A stretch of DNA of 32,935 bases from Thiotrichaceae bacterium (GCA_026988095.1 JALSLX010000148.1:1-32935), one strand, 5' to 3'. Numbered from the stretch's first letter, positions 22,730 to 31,973 are shown. Numbers and translations: made by a program. The notes: generated by a model not told the origin, from the sequence alone.

Positions 22730-23245
22730 ATGGAATCATTACAATTACAAGACATTCATTTACCCGAAAGCGCCAGTATTTGGCCGCTTGCCATTGGCTG
22801 GTGGATTTTACTTTTTCTCATTTTATTCGGTTCTTCTTGGTTGATTATTAAAGCAATCAAACGCGCGAAACAAAGAAAGCATCGACGAATGATTCTCTCA
22901 AAGTTTGAGGTATTAGAAACCAAACTTAAAACAAACCCCAGCAATGCCACTATCGCAGAAATAAACACTTTACTTCGTCAACTGGCAATCACTTATTATC
23001 CTCGAATAGAAATTGCCAGCCTTACAGGTAGTGATTGGCTACAGTTTTTAGATAAATCGGGTGATACTCATGAGTTTAGCCGTGGCGCTGGGCGTATTTT
23101 GATTGAAGCTCCCTATCAACTAGAAAAACAATTAGATAAACAAACAAACAAGCAGTCTGAACATAAAATTGAAAACTTGAATATTAATGAATTTACTCCT
23201 CTTATTAAAAACTGGGTTAAAAAAGTACTCAGGAGTAACCGATGA
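22730..23245 (+). CDS. DUF4381 family membrane protein
   Basis: This 171-residue protein has the DUF4381 start LQDIHLPESASIWPLAIGWW, one transmembrane helix (WWILLFLILFGSSWLIIKAI) and a basic cytoplasmic part with LLRQLAITYYPR. A conserved LTGSDWLQFLD follows, the usual ending pattern of the family. It is a standing member of gammaproteobacterial Bat operons between the DUF58 gene and batA. It starts 5 bp after the DUF58 stop and overlaps the batA ATG by 4 nt. The tail near 145-155 (KQLDKQTNKQSEHK) is a low-complexity linker. Confidence 0.9.
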   Translation: MESLQLQDIHLPESASIWPLAIGWWILLFLILFGSSWLIIKAIKRAKQRKHRRMILSKFEVLETKLKTNPSNATIAEINTLLRQLAITYYPRIEIASLTGSDWLQFLDKSGDTHEFSRGAGRILIEAPYQLEKQLDKQTNKQSEHKIENLNINEFTPLIKNWVKKVLRSNR

Positions 23246-24357
23246 TAGCCATGATCAATATGTTCTTTGATGTATTTTCATTTGCATCATTAACGCAATC
23301 AACATCGCTTGAATTTACTTTCGTCTGGGCATTCCTACTATTGCCTCTACCTTTTCTTGTTCGTTTATTACTCCCTGTAGCGCCAGAGAGTAACAAAGCG
23401 GCCTTACGCGTTCCCTTTTTTAGAGACATACAAACAGGCTTTACAAAAAACAAAAATACACGCTCATTATTGAGGCTAATTTTAGCGCTAATTGTTTGGG
23501 TATTATTAGTCACGGCAGCTGCGCGTCCACAATTTATCGGCGACACCATCACGCAACCTGTTACTGGCAGAAGCCTCATGATGGCGGTGGATATATCAGG
23601 CTCCATGCAAGCCGCTGATATGATAATTTCAGGTCGTCCTGTTACACGCTTAACCGCCGTTAAAGCTGTTGCCTCTGACTTTATAAGCAAACGTAAAGGC
23701 GATCGAATTGGACTTATCCTTTTTGGCACACAAGCCTATCTACAAGCACCGCTTACCTTTGACCGTAAAACAGTAAATATCTTATTAAAAGAATCAGCAC
23801 TAGGCTTAGCTGGACGTGAGACCGCAATTGGAGATGCCATAGGTTTAGCCGTAAAACGCCTACGCAAAGAGGATGAGAAAAACCGTGTACTCATACTACT
23901 CACCGATGGAGCAAATACAGCCGGCAATGTAGAACCTTTAAAAGCCGCCGATCTTGCGGCACAAGAAAAAGTGAGAATTTATACCATCGGTATTGGAGCA
24001 GATGCACGAATCATTCAAACCCCTTTTGGTAGGCAGCGAGTAGGCGGGGTAGATTTGGATGAGCCAACGCTTCAAGCTATTGCTGATAAAACAAAGGGGC
24101 GCTATTTTAGAGCGCATAATGTTAAGAGTTTATTGGAGATTTACGCAATACTCGATAAAGTAGAACCTGTTTCAGAAGATGAATTAAGCTATCGCCCTGT
24201 TAAAGAACTTTATTATTATCCGCTGGCACTTGCCTTGTTACTAAGCGCGTTAATCGCATTATTTAGTGTTGCTACCAACCTTTTTACCCCTTCCAACAAG
24301 GGAGAGAAACACAAAAATAAAATACAAAACGTCGAAAAAGAGGGGGGGTGGTCTTAA
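23242..24357 (+). CDS. batA: BatA-like von Willebrand A membrane protein
   Basis: The 371-residue product has an N-terminal helix pair, then a VWA domain with the MIDAS motif DISGSMQAADM, the threonine in GRETAIGDAIG and LLTDGANTAG. A C-terminal membrane helix (YYYPLALALLLSALIALFSV) follows. VWA proteins of Bat operons are inner-membrane proteins with the VWA domain in the periplasm and are linked to aerotolerance or envelope stress resistance. An AGGAG site precedes the ATG. The final 13 residues (KIQNVEKEGGWS) are encoded by the dispersed G7 repeat and resemble the UraD N-terminus for that reason, so the native C-terminus has been replaced or extended. Confidence 0.92.
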   Translation: MIAMINMFFDVFSFASLTQSTSLEFTFVWAFLLLPLPFLVRLLLPVAPESNKAALRVPFFRDIQTGFTKNKNTRSLLRLILALIVWVLLVTAAARPQFIGDTITQPVTGRSLMMAVDISGSMQAADMIISGRPVTRLTAVKAVASDFISKRKGDRIGLILFGTQAYLQAPLTFDRKTVNILLKESALGLAGRETAIGDAIGLAVKRLRKEDEKNRVLILLTDGANTAGNVEPLKAADLAAQEKVRIYTIGIGADARIIQTPFGRQRVGGVDLDEPTLQAIADKTKGRYFRAHNVKSLLEIYAILDKVEPVSEDELSYRPVKELYYYPLALALLLSALIALFSVATNLFTPSNKGEKHKNKIQNVEKEGGWS

Positions 24358-24360
24358 AAA
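24323..24360 (+). repeat. G-rich dispersed repeat, copy 4 (batA 3' end / batB leader)
   Basis: TACAAAACGTCGAAAAAGAG plus the rest of a G7 run and TGGTCTTAAAAA. It ends batA and supplies the purine-rich sequence upstream of the batB ATG. A small CCCTT-CCAAC-AAGGG hairpin lies just before it (24288-24302). Confidence 0.88.
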
Positions 24361-26324
24361 TGGATCAATTACACTTCCTACAGCCACTTTGGTTGCTTGC
24401 TTTAATCCCTTTAGCCATATTGTGGTGGCTTATTGTGCGCACAAAAACAGGCAACTCAAAAGCATGGGAGAAAGTCATCGACCCCAAGCTTTTACCGCTA
24501 TTACTACAAGGCTCTAACGAAAAGCATAGCTACTCAGAATCTATAGCCAAGTGGTTATTAGCATTTGCTTGGCTACTGGCAACCATTGCACTTGCCGACC
24601 CAGTGTGGGAGAAAATACCTCGCCCTGTCTTTCAAACAAACTCTGCACGTGTGATTGTTTTAGACCTATCAAACTCTATGCAGATTGATGACTTGAAGCC
24701 TTCTCGTCTAGCGCGGGCGCGTTTCAAAATTGAGGATATTTTATCTAATAATTTTGCTAAAAATGAAGAAGGGCAAATAGGTCTGGTATTATTTGCGGGC
24801 GATGCTTTTACCGCATCTCCCCTCACCCGTGATTCAGAAACAATCCGTGCCTTACTGCAAGTACTCACCCCTGATCTTATGCCATCACAAGGTAGCCGTG
24901 TGGATTTAGGCTTAATAAAAGCGCATGAATTACTCACCCAAGCGGGTATTACAAAGGGGCAAGTATTACTTATTTCAGATGGTGTCGAAGACCAAGGTGC
25001 TGCATTAAAGGCGGCGCAAAAATTAAAAGCTGATGGACACACCCTTTCTGTCTTAGCCGTAGGCACAGAGCTTGGTGGAAAATTACCCCAACTCAAATAT
25101 AGAAATGGCGACAGTATTACCGTAGCCCTTGATTCTGAATTCCTCCAAGAAATTGCATCAAATGGTGGCGGTAAATTTCACCTCATTAGCACAACAGATT
25201 CTGACTTAAAAGCCGTACTTACCGCATCAACTGCCACTGATATTGCTAAACCTGAAGATAAAGCAAAAACCAACGATGACCTAAATTCTGAAGAGTGGAA
25301 ATCATCAGGCCCCTTCATCATTTTACTGCTACTACCCTTAGCGGCTTTAGCATTTAGACGTGGTTGGTTATTTAATGTCTTGATTGTAGGCACTCTTATC
25401 AGTGTCATGCATCCACAGCCCGTACTTGCCTCTCCGATGACTGAGTCACTAAGTAGCACATGGCGTAATCTTTGGATTAACAAAGAACAACAAGCCGAAA
25501 AAGCATTAGAAGAACAGCAATACGATAAAGCAAGTTCGCTTTCGAAAAAACCCTCACTTCGTGGTAGTGCTTATTATAAAAATAAGAATTATGAAAAAGC
25601 ATTAGAAGAATTTAAACAAGCGAAAGGGGCTGATGCCCGTTATAACGAAGGCAATTCCTTAGCAAAGTTACAGAAATACCAAGAAGCAATAAAGGCTTAT
25701 GAGGAAGCACTCAAACTACAAACCAATATGGAAGATGCAAAAAAGAATAAGGCTGCTATGGAAGCGTTATTAAAAAAGAAACAAGAACAAGCATCAGGTG
25801 ATTCCAAAAAAGATAAACAAAAGTCTGATGATAAAAACAAAGATGGTAAGACAGGCAAGCAAGGAGATAAAACAGAAAAAAAGGAGGGTGAAAAAGGAGA
25901 ACAGGGTAAAGATGAAAACAACAAAAGTGGTAAAGACGATGACAAAAACCAGTTTTCTGAAGCCAATAAAAACCTAGATAAGCAAAAAGACGAGGATCAA
26001 CCAAAAGACCCATCTGCGGCAAAAAAGAAAGACGAAAAAGATAAAAAAGAAAACAAAAGCTCCCAAGAAAATGAGAGCAACGATAAACAATCGGAAAATG
26101 AATCAAAAAATAGCGAAGCAAAAAATAACGCTACTGAGGATGAAAAAATAAAAGAAAAAGGAACTAAAGCAAACGCAAAAGAACTAAGTAAAGAAGAAAA
26201 AATGGCGGCAGAGCAATGGTTGCGTCGAATCCCAGATGACCCTGGTGGATTATTACGCCGTAAGTTTGAAGCACAATACAAACAACGCAGACGCTCAATT
26301 AACGAGACAAAACAACCTTGGTAA
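24360..26324 (+). CDS. batB: BatB/BatC-type fusion: VWA domain plus TPR and acidic-basic low-complexity tail
   Basis: From the ATG at 24360 the product is 654 residues. Order: two N-terminal helices, a VWA domain with MIDAS-like DLSNSMQIDDL and LLISDGVEDQG, a transmembrane region (PFIILLLLPLAALAFRRGWL), two or three TPR units (DARYNEGNSLAKLQKYQEAI, AYEEALKLQTNMEDAK), and about 150 residues of Lys/Asp/Glu/Asn/Ser-rich sequence. It ends in MAAEQWLRRIPDDPGGLLRRKF, a motif common to BatB/BatC proteins. The fusion of VWA and TPR parts is usual in gammaproteobacteria. The annotated GTG at 24348 lies inside the G7 repeat, so I prefer the ATG. Confidence 0.92.
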   Translation: MDQLHFLQPLWLLALIPLAILWWLIVRTKTGNSKAWEKVIDPKLLPLLLQGSNEKHSYSESIAKWLLAFAWLLATIALADPVWEKIPRPVFQTNSARVIVLDLSNSMQIDDLKPSRLARARFKIEDILSNNFAKNEEGQIGLVLFAGDAFTASPLTRDSETIRALLQVLTPDLMPSQGSRVDLGLIKAHELLTQAGITKGQVLLISDGVEDQGAALKAAQKLKADGHTLSVLAVGTELGGKLPQLKYRNGDSITVALDSEFLQEIASNGGGKFHLISTTDSDLKAVLTASTATDIAKPEDKAKTNDDLNSEEWKSSGPFIILLLLPLAALAFRRGWLFNVLIVGTLISVMHPQPVLASPMTESLSSTWRNLWINKEQQAEKALEEQQYDKASSLSKKPSLRGSAYYKNKNYEKALEEFKQAKGADARYNEGNSLAKLQKYQEAIKAYEEALKLQTNMEDAKKNKAAMEALLKKKQEQASGDSKKDKQKSDDKNKDGKTGKQGDKTEKKEGEKGEQGKDENNKSGKDDDKNQFSEANKNLDKQKDEDQPKDPSAAKKKDEKDKKENKSSQENESNDKQSENESKNSEAKNNATEDEKIKEKGTKANAKELSKEEKMAAEQWLRRIPDDPGGLLRRKFEAQYKQRRRSINETKQPW

Positions 26325-26344
26325 ATGCAACTATCACGCAAAAA

Positions 26345-28180
26345 ATGACTAACTTTATTCAAAAAATTTTATTATCGCTCATACTTTCATCATTAGCGAT
26401 GCACAGCGCATCAGCTGAGGTGAAAGCGTTTCTTAATAAATCCTCTTTTTTTGCCGGTGACCCTATAACTCTAAATATAGAAACAGATAAAAAAGATAAC
26501 GCACAACCAGATCTCAATCCTTTATTAAAAGATTTCACTATCATCGGTAATAGTACAAATTCTCAAATAAGAATAATGAATGGAAAAAGCTCTTTCAAAA
26601 AGAGTTGGGTAATAGAATTACAACCTAAATCAAAAGGAAATTTAACAATCCCCGCTATAACCGTAGGACAATTTAAAACTAATCCTGTTGATCTTTCGAT
26701 TACTAGTTTGCCCCCTGAGGTTGCAGCAGAAACCAGCAAACATGTTTTTATAGAATCAACCATAGGAACATCAGGTGATACTACATTTGTCCAACAACAG
26801 CTCCCTTACACGATAAAACTATTTTATGATTCCACCTTACAAACCGCGCAAGTTCAAACGCCTGAACTTGAGAATGCAATTATAGAAAAATTAGGGACTG
26901 ACAAGCGTTACGAAGTGATTCGAGCAGGAAAACGCTTTAATGTTGTTGAAAAGCGCTTTGTTATCTCACCTGAAAAAAGTGGTACTTTGTTTATTCCTCC
27001 TGCTACCGTTACAGGGCGTATTGCGTTATCCGGTGGCGATTCTCCGAAGCTACGTCAACGCATGGATGAAACGGATATGCTTAATCGCTTCTTTAATGAC
27101 TTTAGGAATGATCCGTTTTTTAAAGATACCTTTGGTGGTGGATTTCTATCCAGCCGTTCACGCGGGCCAAGTAGACCTTTTAGCCTTGATAGTGAAAAAA
27201 TCATAGTTGAGGTTATGCCGGTCCCTGATGCTTTTACAGGCTCAACATGGCTACCTGCAGAAGATCTAATCATCAAAGATAGTTGGGCAACAAATCCTCC
27301 TAATTTAAAAATGGGAGAGCCTGTTACTCGTTCGTTAACATTGCAAGCCAAAGGCTTGGCTGGCTCACAAATTCCTGATATTCAATACCCAAAACCTGAT
27401 CACATAAAAAGCTACCCAGAAAAGGCAAAATCAGAAACTCGTACAGACGGCAACACCGTGTACGGCATACAACAAACAGATATTAGCTATATTCCTGATA
27501 CCTCAGGAAAAGTAAGCTTCCCCAAAATAATGATTGATTGGTGGGATGTTAAAAATAAAAAACAACGTACATTTACATTGCCAGAATGGAATCTCAATGT
27601 TGCACCAGATTTAAGCTACAGCGCTGATAAAAACGTCTCCACTGAAGATAGCTCAAAAAAGATAGCCCCGGAAAATGCAAAACCAAGCGTAGATACGCTA
27701 AACGACAACACTGAACTGGCAAGTAATATTCAAGAAAAATACTGGGACTGGAAAACATTAATAGCCTTAGCTATTTTATTATTACTTTTTGCTTTCGCTA
27801 TCTATCGATTTAAAAACAGCTCAAAAAAATTAGCCTCGCCTAGTACTCCAATTAAAAACAAGGCGCAAAACTTATCCGTTTTACATTCTGACTGTTTACA
27901 AGCTTGTAAAAATAACGATAAGCAGTTGATTGCCACAAAGTTAATTAGCTATGCACAAGCTTATTGGGCTGACGATTCTATCCATAGCCTCGGCAATATT
28001 GCTTCTCGCTTAGAAACAGGAGCAGAAATTATTCAAGAACTAGATCAAAGCCTATACGGTGACGATACCAAAAATTGGAATGCTCAAGCACTTACAAAAC
28101 TGCTTGAAGATGGATTACAGAAAAAGCAAAAGAACGAACAAAAAAATACAGATGGGTTAACTCCCCTTTATCCTGCCTAG
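26345..28180 (+). CDS. batD: BatD-like protein (BatD domain, oxygen-tolerance cluster)
   Basis: From the ATG at 26345 the product is 611 residues. It begins with a Sec signal peptide (FIQKILLSLILSSLAMHSASA, cleavage at ASA-EVKA). A long BatD region with repeated beta-sandwich domains follows: SSFFAGDPITLNIETD at the start, then GKSSFKKSWVIELQPKSKG and FVQQQLPYTIKLFYD. One C-terminal membrane helix (WKTLIALAILLLLFAFAIYRF) and a cytoplasmic helical tail complete it. BatD is thought to be a periplasmic scaffold for the VWA proteins. The TTG at 26318 in the track precedes the signal peptide without support. It ends the Bat operon proper. Confidence 0.9.
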   Translation: MTNFIQKILLSLILSSLAMHSASAEVKAFLNKSSFFAGDPITLNIETDKKDNAQPDLNPLLKDFTIIGNSTNSQIRIMNGKSSFKKSWVIELQPKSKGNLTIPAITVGQFKTNPVDLSITSLPPEVAAETSKHVFIESTIGTSGDTTFVQQQLPYTIKLFYDSTLQTAQVQTPELENAIIEKLGTDKRYEVIRAGKRFNVVEKRFVISPEKSGTLFIPPATVTGRIALSGGDSPKLRQRMDETDMLNRFFNDFRNDPFFKDTFGGGFLSSRSRGPSRPFSLDSEKIIVEVMPVPDAFTGSTWLPAEDLIIKDSWATNPPNLKMGEPVTRSLTLQAKGLAGSQIPDIQYPKPDHIKSYPEKAKSETRTDGNTVYGIQQTDISYIPDTSGKVSFPKIMIDWWDVKNKKQRTFTLPEWNLNVAPDLSYSADKNVSTEDSSKKIAPENAKPSVDTLNDNTELASNIQEKYWDWKTLIALAILLLLFAFAIYRFKNSSKKLASPSTPIKNKAQNLSVLHSDCLQACKNNDKQLIATKLISYAQAYWADDSIHSLGNIASRLETGAEIIQELDQSLYGDDTKNWNAQALTKLLEDGLQKKQKNEQKNTDGLTPLYPA

Positions 28181-28263
28181 TTTTCAATTTTCAGTTTTTT
28201 ACTAAGCAAGAAACACCATGTGCTAAAATCCAATCACAACCTTACCCAAACTGAGAGAACCCC

Positions 28264-29301
28264 ATGGGCGCAACCGCTAAAGTAATATCCATGTACAAAC
28301 CATCTACTTGGAAAGAAAAAGGATTAAAATGGACAATCACTATGTTCTTTTTTACCTTTGTTTTTCTCATGCTCCTTTTGATGTTTTTTTGGAGTAACGA
28401 GCCAGACCGCTTTGATGTAAATACCAATGCACAGACTGTAGCAGAAGAGATGGGTGTGAAAGTTGTCAATGGCTTTACCACCACGGCAACCTTATCTCGA
28501 TTGGTAGAAACCTTGCTCGATAAATCAGGCGGATTTCTTGAAAATGATAGAATGCCTCCCGGTGTTTTAATGGACAATATGCCAAACTGGGAGTTTGGCG
28601 TACTGGTTCAATCACGTGATATGGCACTGGCTTTACGTAATGATTTAAGCCGCTCTCAATCACAATCTGTCGAAGATAAAGATTTGGTTAACACGGCAAC
28701 AAAGTTTCATACCGATACAAACTTATGGATATTGCCACCTGCCGAAAGCCAATATCGTAACGGCGTAAAATCCCTAAATAGTTATCTAAAACGACTCGCT
28801 AGTCCTAGTGCATCAAATGCACAATTTTATTCTCGTGCTGACAATCTTGTGGATTGGTTAGGCTTAGTGAAAAGACGTTTAGGTTCACTCTCTCAACGCT
28901 TAAGCGCTAGTGTAGGTAAAGAGCAACTCAACACCGACCTTGCTGGTGATGCAGAAGCTAAGCAATCTACACCTAACGCAGCATCAAATTATATAAAAAC
29001 CAGTTGGTATGAAATTGATGATGTTTTTTACGAAGCACGTGGACAAACTTGGGCATTAATTCATCTCTTAAGAGCTGTCGAAAAAGACTTTGGCTCAGTG
29101 CTTGAGAAGAAAAATGCGCTCATCAGCTTGCGCCAAATTATTCGTGAGCTAGAAGGCACACAACAAGCCATGTGGAGCCCAATTATTCTTAATGGAAAAG
29201 GTTTTGGCTTTGTGACTAACCACTCTTTGGTTATGGCATCTTACATATCTCGTGCTAATGCCGCTTTAATTGACCTTGAACGCCTATTACAACAAGGCTA
29301 A
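28264..29301 (+). CDS. DUF2333 family membrane protein
   Basis: The 345-residue product matches DUF2333. After a short cytoplasmic start there is one helix (WTITMFFFTFVFLMLLLMFFW), then conserved GFTTTATLSRLVETLLDKSG, GGFLENDRMPPGVLMDNMPNWEFG and a C-terminal QQAMWSPIILNGKGFGFVTN. It faces the periplasm after a single N-terminal anchor. The function is unknown; the family is mostly gammaproteobacterial. It follows batD after 83 bp with a weak GAGAGAA site, so it may be a separate unit. Confidence 0.88.
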   Translation: MGATAKVISMYKPSTWKEKGLKWTITMFFFTFVFLMLLLMFFWSNEPDRFDVNTNAQTVAEEMGVKVVNGFTTTATLSRLVETLLDKSGGFLENDRMPPGVLMDNMPNWEFGVLVQSRDMALALRNDLSRSQSQSVEDKDLVNTATKFHTDTNLWILPPAESQYRNGVKSLNSYLKRLASPSASNAQFYSRADNLVDWLGLVKRRLGSLSQRLSASVGKEQLNTDLAGDAEAKQSTPNAASNYIKTSWYEIDDVFYEARGQTWALIHLLRAVEKDFGSVLEKKNALISLRQIIRELEGTQQAMWSPIILNGKGFGFVTNHSLVMASYISRANAALIDLERLLQQG

Positions 29302-29324
29302 TACATAAAAAGAGGCTTTTTACA

Positions 29325-29405
29325 TACAAATCAACGAAAAAGAGGGGGGGTGGGTATAAAAACCTGATTTTCATGCCCACCCCCCCTCTTTTTCGTTGAT
29401 TTGTA
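29325..29405. repeat. G-rich dispersed repeat, copy 5: complete palindromic element with 30-bp perfect inverted repeats
   Basis: TACAAATCAACGAAAAAGAG through GGG (29325-29354) is the exact complement of 29376-29405 and surrounds a 21-nt centre. This is the only locus with both arms intact. It lies between the DUF2333 gene and the TSUP gene and would form a very strong hairpin in RNA, probably stopping transcription. Confidence 0.9.
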
Positions 29406-29417
29406 TTGCTTTTCTAT

Positions 29418-30185
29418 ATGGAAAACGTATTCGAACTCAATAATTACTGGTTAATCGCCCTGACACTTGTTGCATTTTCAGCAGGTTATATTGATGCCGT
29501 CGCGGGCGGCGGCGGAATGTTAAACCTCCCTGCTTTATTGTTTGCTGGCGTACCTCCTGTTTCTGCATTAGCAGTCAATAAAATGACAGGCATCGCTGGC
29601 ACTACCCTTGCAGTGATCAAATATGCACTTGAACAACGCATACATTGGCGCACCGTTTTCTATGCAACTATACCTTGTTTGCTTGCCTCCTATATTGGCG
29701 GAAAAATGGCGCTCAATGCATCTGCTACTGTTCTCGCTTGGGCTATTTTAATTTGTATTCCTATCGCTCTTTTTATCGTATTGAACGATAAAGCATCACA
29801 AAATAAAAGCCAAACTGAAGTGAGTGCGTCCAAAACTATTCTTGCCATTACACCTTTAGGCTTTTATGACGGTATTTTAGGCCCTGGCACTGGAACCTAT
29901 ATGGCGATTGCCGTTAGACGTTTTTTAAAATTTGATTTATTAGCCGCCACTGCCACTATTAAACCTCTAAATCTACTGACCAATATCGGGGCAGGAGTCG
30001 CCTTTTTAATTGCTGGTAAGGTCGTTTGGTCAATCGCTATACCTATGCTAGTAGCAAGTTCTGCTGGCGGATGGCTGGGAAGTCACTCTGCCATAAAAGG
30101 CGGTGACAAATTTATTCGTCGTGTTTTAGTATCTGTATTAGTACTAATGTTACTAGCCAATGCTTATAAGATGTTGTTTTCATAG
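29418..30185 (+). CDS. TauE/SafE (TSUP) family permease
   Basis: From the ATG at 29418 (the TTG at 29406 overlaps the repeat) the product is 255 residues with seven or eight hydrophobic helices. The family signature GYIDAVAGGGGMLNLPALLF opens the first half, and GFYDGILGPGTGTYMAIA with IKPLNLLTNIGAGVAFLIAG opens the second, giving the usual internal duplication. TSUP proteins export or import sulfite, sulfoacetate and other small anions. A link to the sulfide-oxidising FccB elsewhere in the window is tempting but unproven. It starts only 12 bp after the palindromic repeat. Confidence 0.92.
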   Translation: MENVFELNNYWLIALTLVAFSAGYIDAVAGGGGMLNLPALLFAGVPPVSALAVNKMTGIAGTTLAVIKYALEQRIHWRTVFYATIPCLLASYIGGKMALNASATVLAWAILICIPIALFIVLNDKASQNKSQTEVSASKTILAITPLGFYDGILGPGTGTYMAIAVRRFLKFDLLAATATIKPLNLLTNIGAGVAFLIAGKVVWSIAIPMLVASSAGGWLGSHSAIKGGDKFIRRVLVSVLVLMLLANAYKMLFS

Positions 30186-30213
30186 ACTGCTCTCAATGTT
30201 AAAGTAAGCATCC

Positions 30214-31737
30214 ATGACAACAACCAAACCGACGACCTCCCAAGAACAACAACAAGAAACACTCCCAGAAATTATTGCCGCTATTGATCTTGGCTCTAAT
30301 AGCTTTCACATGATTGTTGCCCGCGTTGATGATTATGGAAATATTTCCATGATTGATCAAATGAAAGAAATGGTTCGTCTACGGGGTGGACTAGATGCCA
30401 ATAACAATATGGATGATAATGTTGCACAAAAGGCACTAGATTGTTTGCAACGCTTTGGAGATCGTATTCGGCACCTACCACATGAAGCGGTTCGCGCAGC
30501 GGGCACAAATACACTTCGCACCATGAAAGGCTCTGCCACATTTTTACGCAAAGCCAATAAAGCCTTAGGGCATCGTATTGAAATTATTCCAGGGCATGAA
30601 GAAGCACGTCTGGTGTATTTGGGTGTTTCACATACACTTTCTGATGATCAAGGCAAACAGCTAGTCATTGATATTGGTGGCGGTAGTACTGAATTCATTA
30701 TAGGCAAAAAATTTGAACCTAGGATATTGGAAAGCCTTAATATTGGATCTGTCAGCATTACCAAAAAATTCTTCCCTGATGGTGATCTCGGTGCTGATAA
30801 ATGGCAGTCAGCCGATACGGCCTTACGCCTCGAGATTATGCCCATCCAAAGAGCATTCTCATCTGCTAACTGGAAACGCGCAGTAGGCTCGTCTGGCTCA
30901 ATCAAAGCAACCCGAGCCATTATCATTGAACTTGGCCTAGAAAAATTTGGCATCACCTTAAAAAGCCTCTACAAACTACGTGATCATTTAATTGCATTTG
31001 GCAATATTGAGCATATCAATTTACCTGGGCTTAAAGATGATCGCGCCCCTGTATACGCAGGTGGTTTAGCAATCTTAATTGCTGTTTTTGAATCTCTAAA
31101 GATTGAAACGATGACTGTGTCTGATGGCGCTCTACGTGAAGGCTTGCTCTACGATATGCTAGGGCGCATCCAACACGAAGATGTACGTGATCGCAGTGTG
31201 CAAGACTTAATGGTGCGCTTTAATATTGATGCCAACCACGCAGAAAGTGTTAAAAAAACGGCGTTGCATTGTTTTAAACAGGTTAGAAAAGAATGGGGAA
31301 TCCGTAAAAAAAGACACCTTACACTGGCATGGGCAGCAGAATTGCACGAATTAGGCTTGAGCATTACCCATGATAAACATCATCTGCAAGGCTCGCACAT
31401 TCTCGAGTATGCTGACATCCCAGGTTTTTCGCGTCGCAGGCAATATTGGCTTGCTATTCTTGTGAATACCCATCGTAAGAAGCTACCTGCTGATATTTTT
31501 GAAACATTGCATGAAGATGAGAGACAAGATATTCGGTATCTCAGTATTTTATTGCGTTTAGCGGTACTGTTACACCGTGCGAGGCTTGATGAGGATATAT
31601 TACCCGAAGTAGAAGCTAGTACTGATAGCCTACATCTCAAATTACCTGAAGATATAAAAAACAGTGCGCTTTTAGAAGCTGACTTACAGCAAGAGAAGGC
31701 TTGGCTTAACAAAATTGGATTTAAGTTGTACGTTTAG
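30214..31737 (+). CDS. ppx: Exopolyphosphatase / guanosine pentaphosphatase (Ppx/GppA)
   Basis: The 507-residue product has the ASKHA ATPase-fold N-terminus IIAAIDLGSNSFHMIVARVD, the motif AAGTNTLRTMKGS, GHEEARLVYLGVSH with the catalytic glutamate and LVIDIGGGSTEF (phosphate loop). A C-terminal HD-like helical domain with HELGLSITHDKHHLQGSHIL follows. It hydrolyses long-chain polyphosphate from the ends or pppGpp; sequence alone does not separate Ppx from GppA, but the length and ending favour Ppx. It follows the TSUP gene after 28 bp and may be cotranscribed. Confidence 0.94.
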   Translation: MTTTKPTTSQEQQQETLPEIIAAIDLGSNSFHMIVARVDDYGNISMIDQMKEMVRLRGGLDANNNMDDNVAQKALDCLQRFGDRIRHLPHEAVRAAGTNTLRTMKGSATFLRKANKALGHRIEIIPGHEEARLVYLGVSHTLSDDQGKQLVIDIGGGSTEFIIGKKFEPRILESLNIGSVSITKKFFPDGDLGADKWQSADTALRLEIMPIQRAFSSANWKRAVGSSGSIKATRAIIIELGLEKFGITLKSLYKLRDHLIAFGNIEHINLPGLKDDRAPVYAGGLAILIAVFESLKIETMTVSDGALREGLLYDMLGRIQHEDVRDRSVQDLMVRFNIDANHAESVKKTALHCFKQVRKEWGIRKKRHLTLAWAAELHELGLSITHDKHHLQGSHILEYADIPGFSRRRQYWLAILVNTHRKKLPADIFETLHEDERQDIRYLSILLRLAVLLHRARLDEDILPEVEASTDSLHLKLPEDIKNSALLEADLQQEKAWLNKIGFKLYV

Positions 31738-31749
31738 CTATGTTGCCCT

Positions 31750-31827
31750 GTCATTGTGGTGAATACAGCAATCCATACAGACAACATTACCGTATCAGAG
31801 GTGGATACTGCCATACGCCAGCATGAC
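31750..31827. repeat. Degenerate REP-like inverted doublet
   Basis: GTCATTGTGGTGAATACAGC (31750 onward, ending ATCCAT) and GTGGATACTGCCATACGCCA (31801 onward, ending GCATGAC) are mutually inverted, degenerate versions of the GTCATtC..GCG..GC..gaATCCA type of repetitive extragenic palindrome seen in many gammaproteobacteria. It sits between ppx and the glycosyltransferase gene. Confidence 0.5.
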
Positions 31828-31973
31828 GGTTTCGTTAGCGTATCACGTCCAACAATCTGCAAGAATCCTCAGCTTATCCAACTTTAATTCCCTCCGTCTT
31901 ATAAATTGATTAAAATTTAAGCAACCTCAACTATAAAAATAGTTAATTTTAAAACAATTGGGCAACACCAAAA

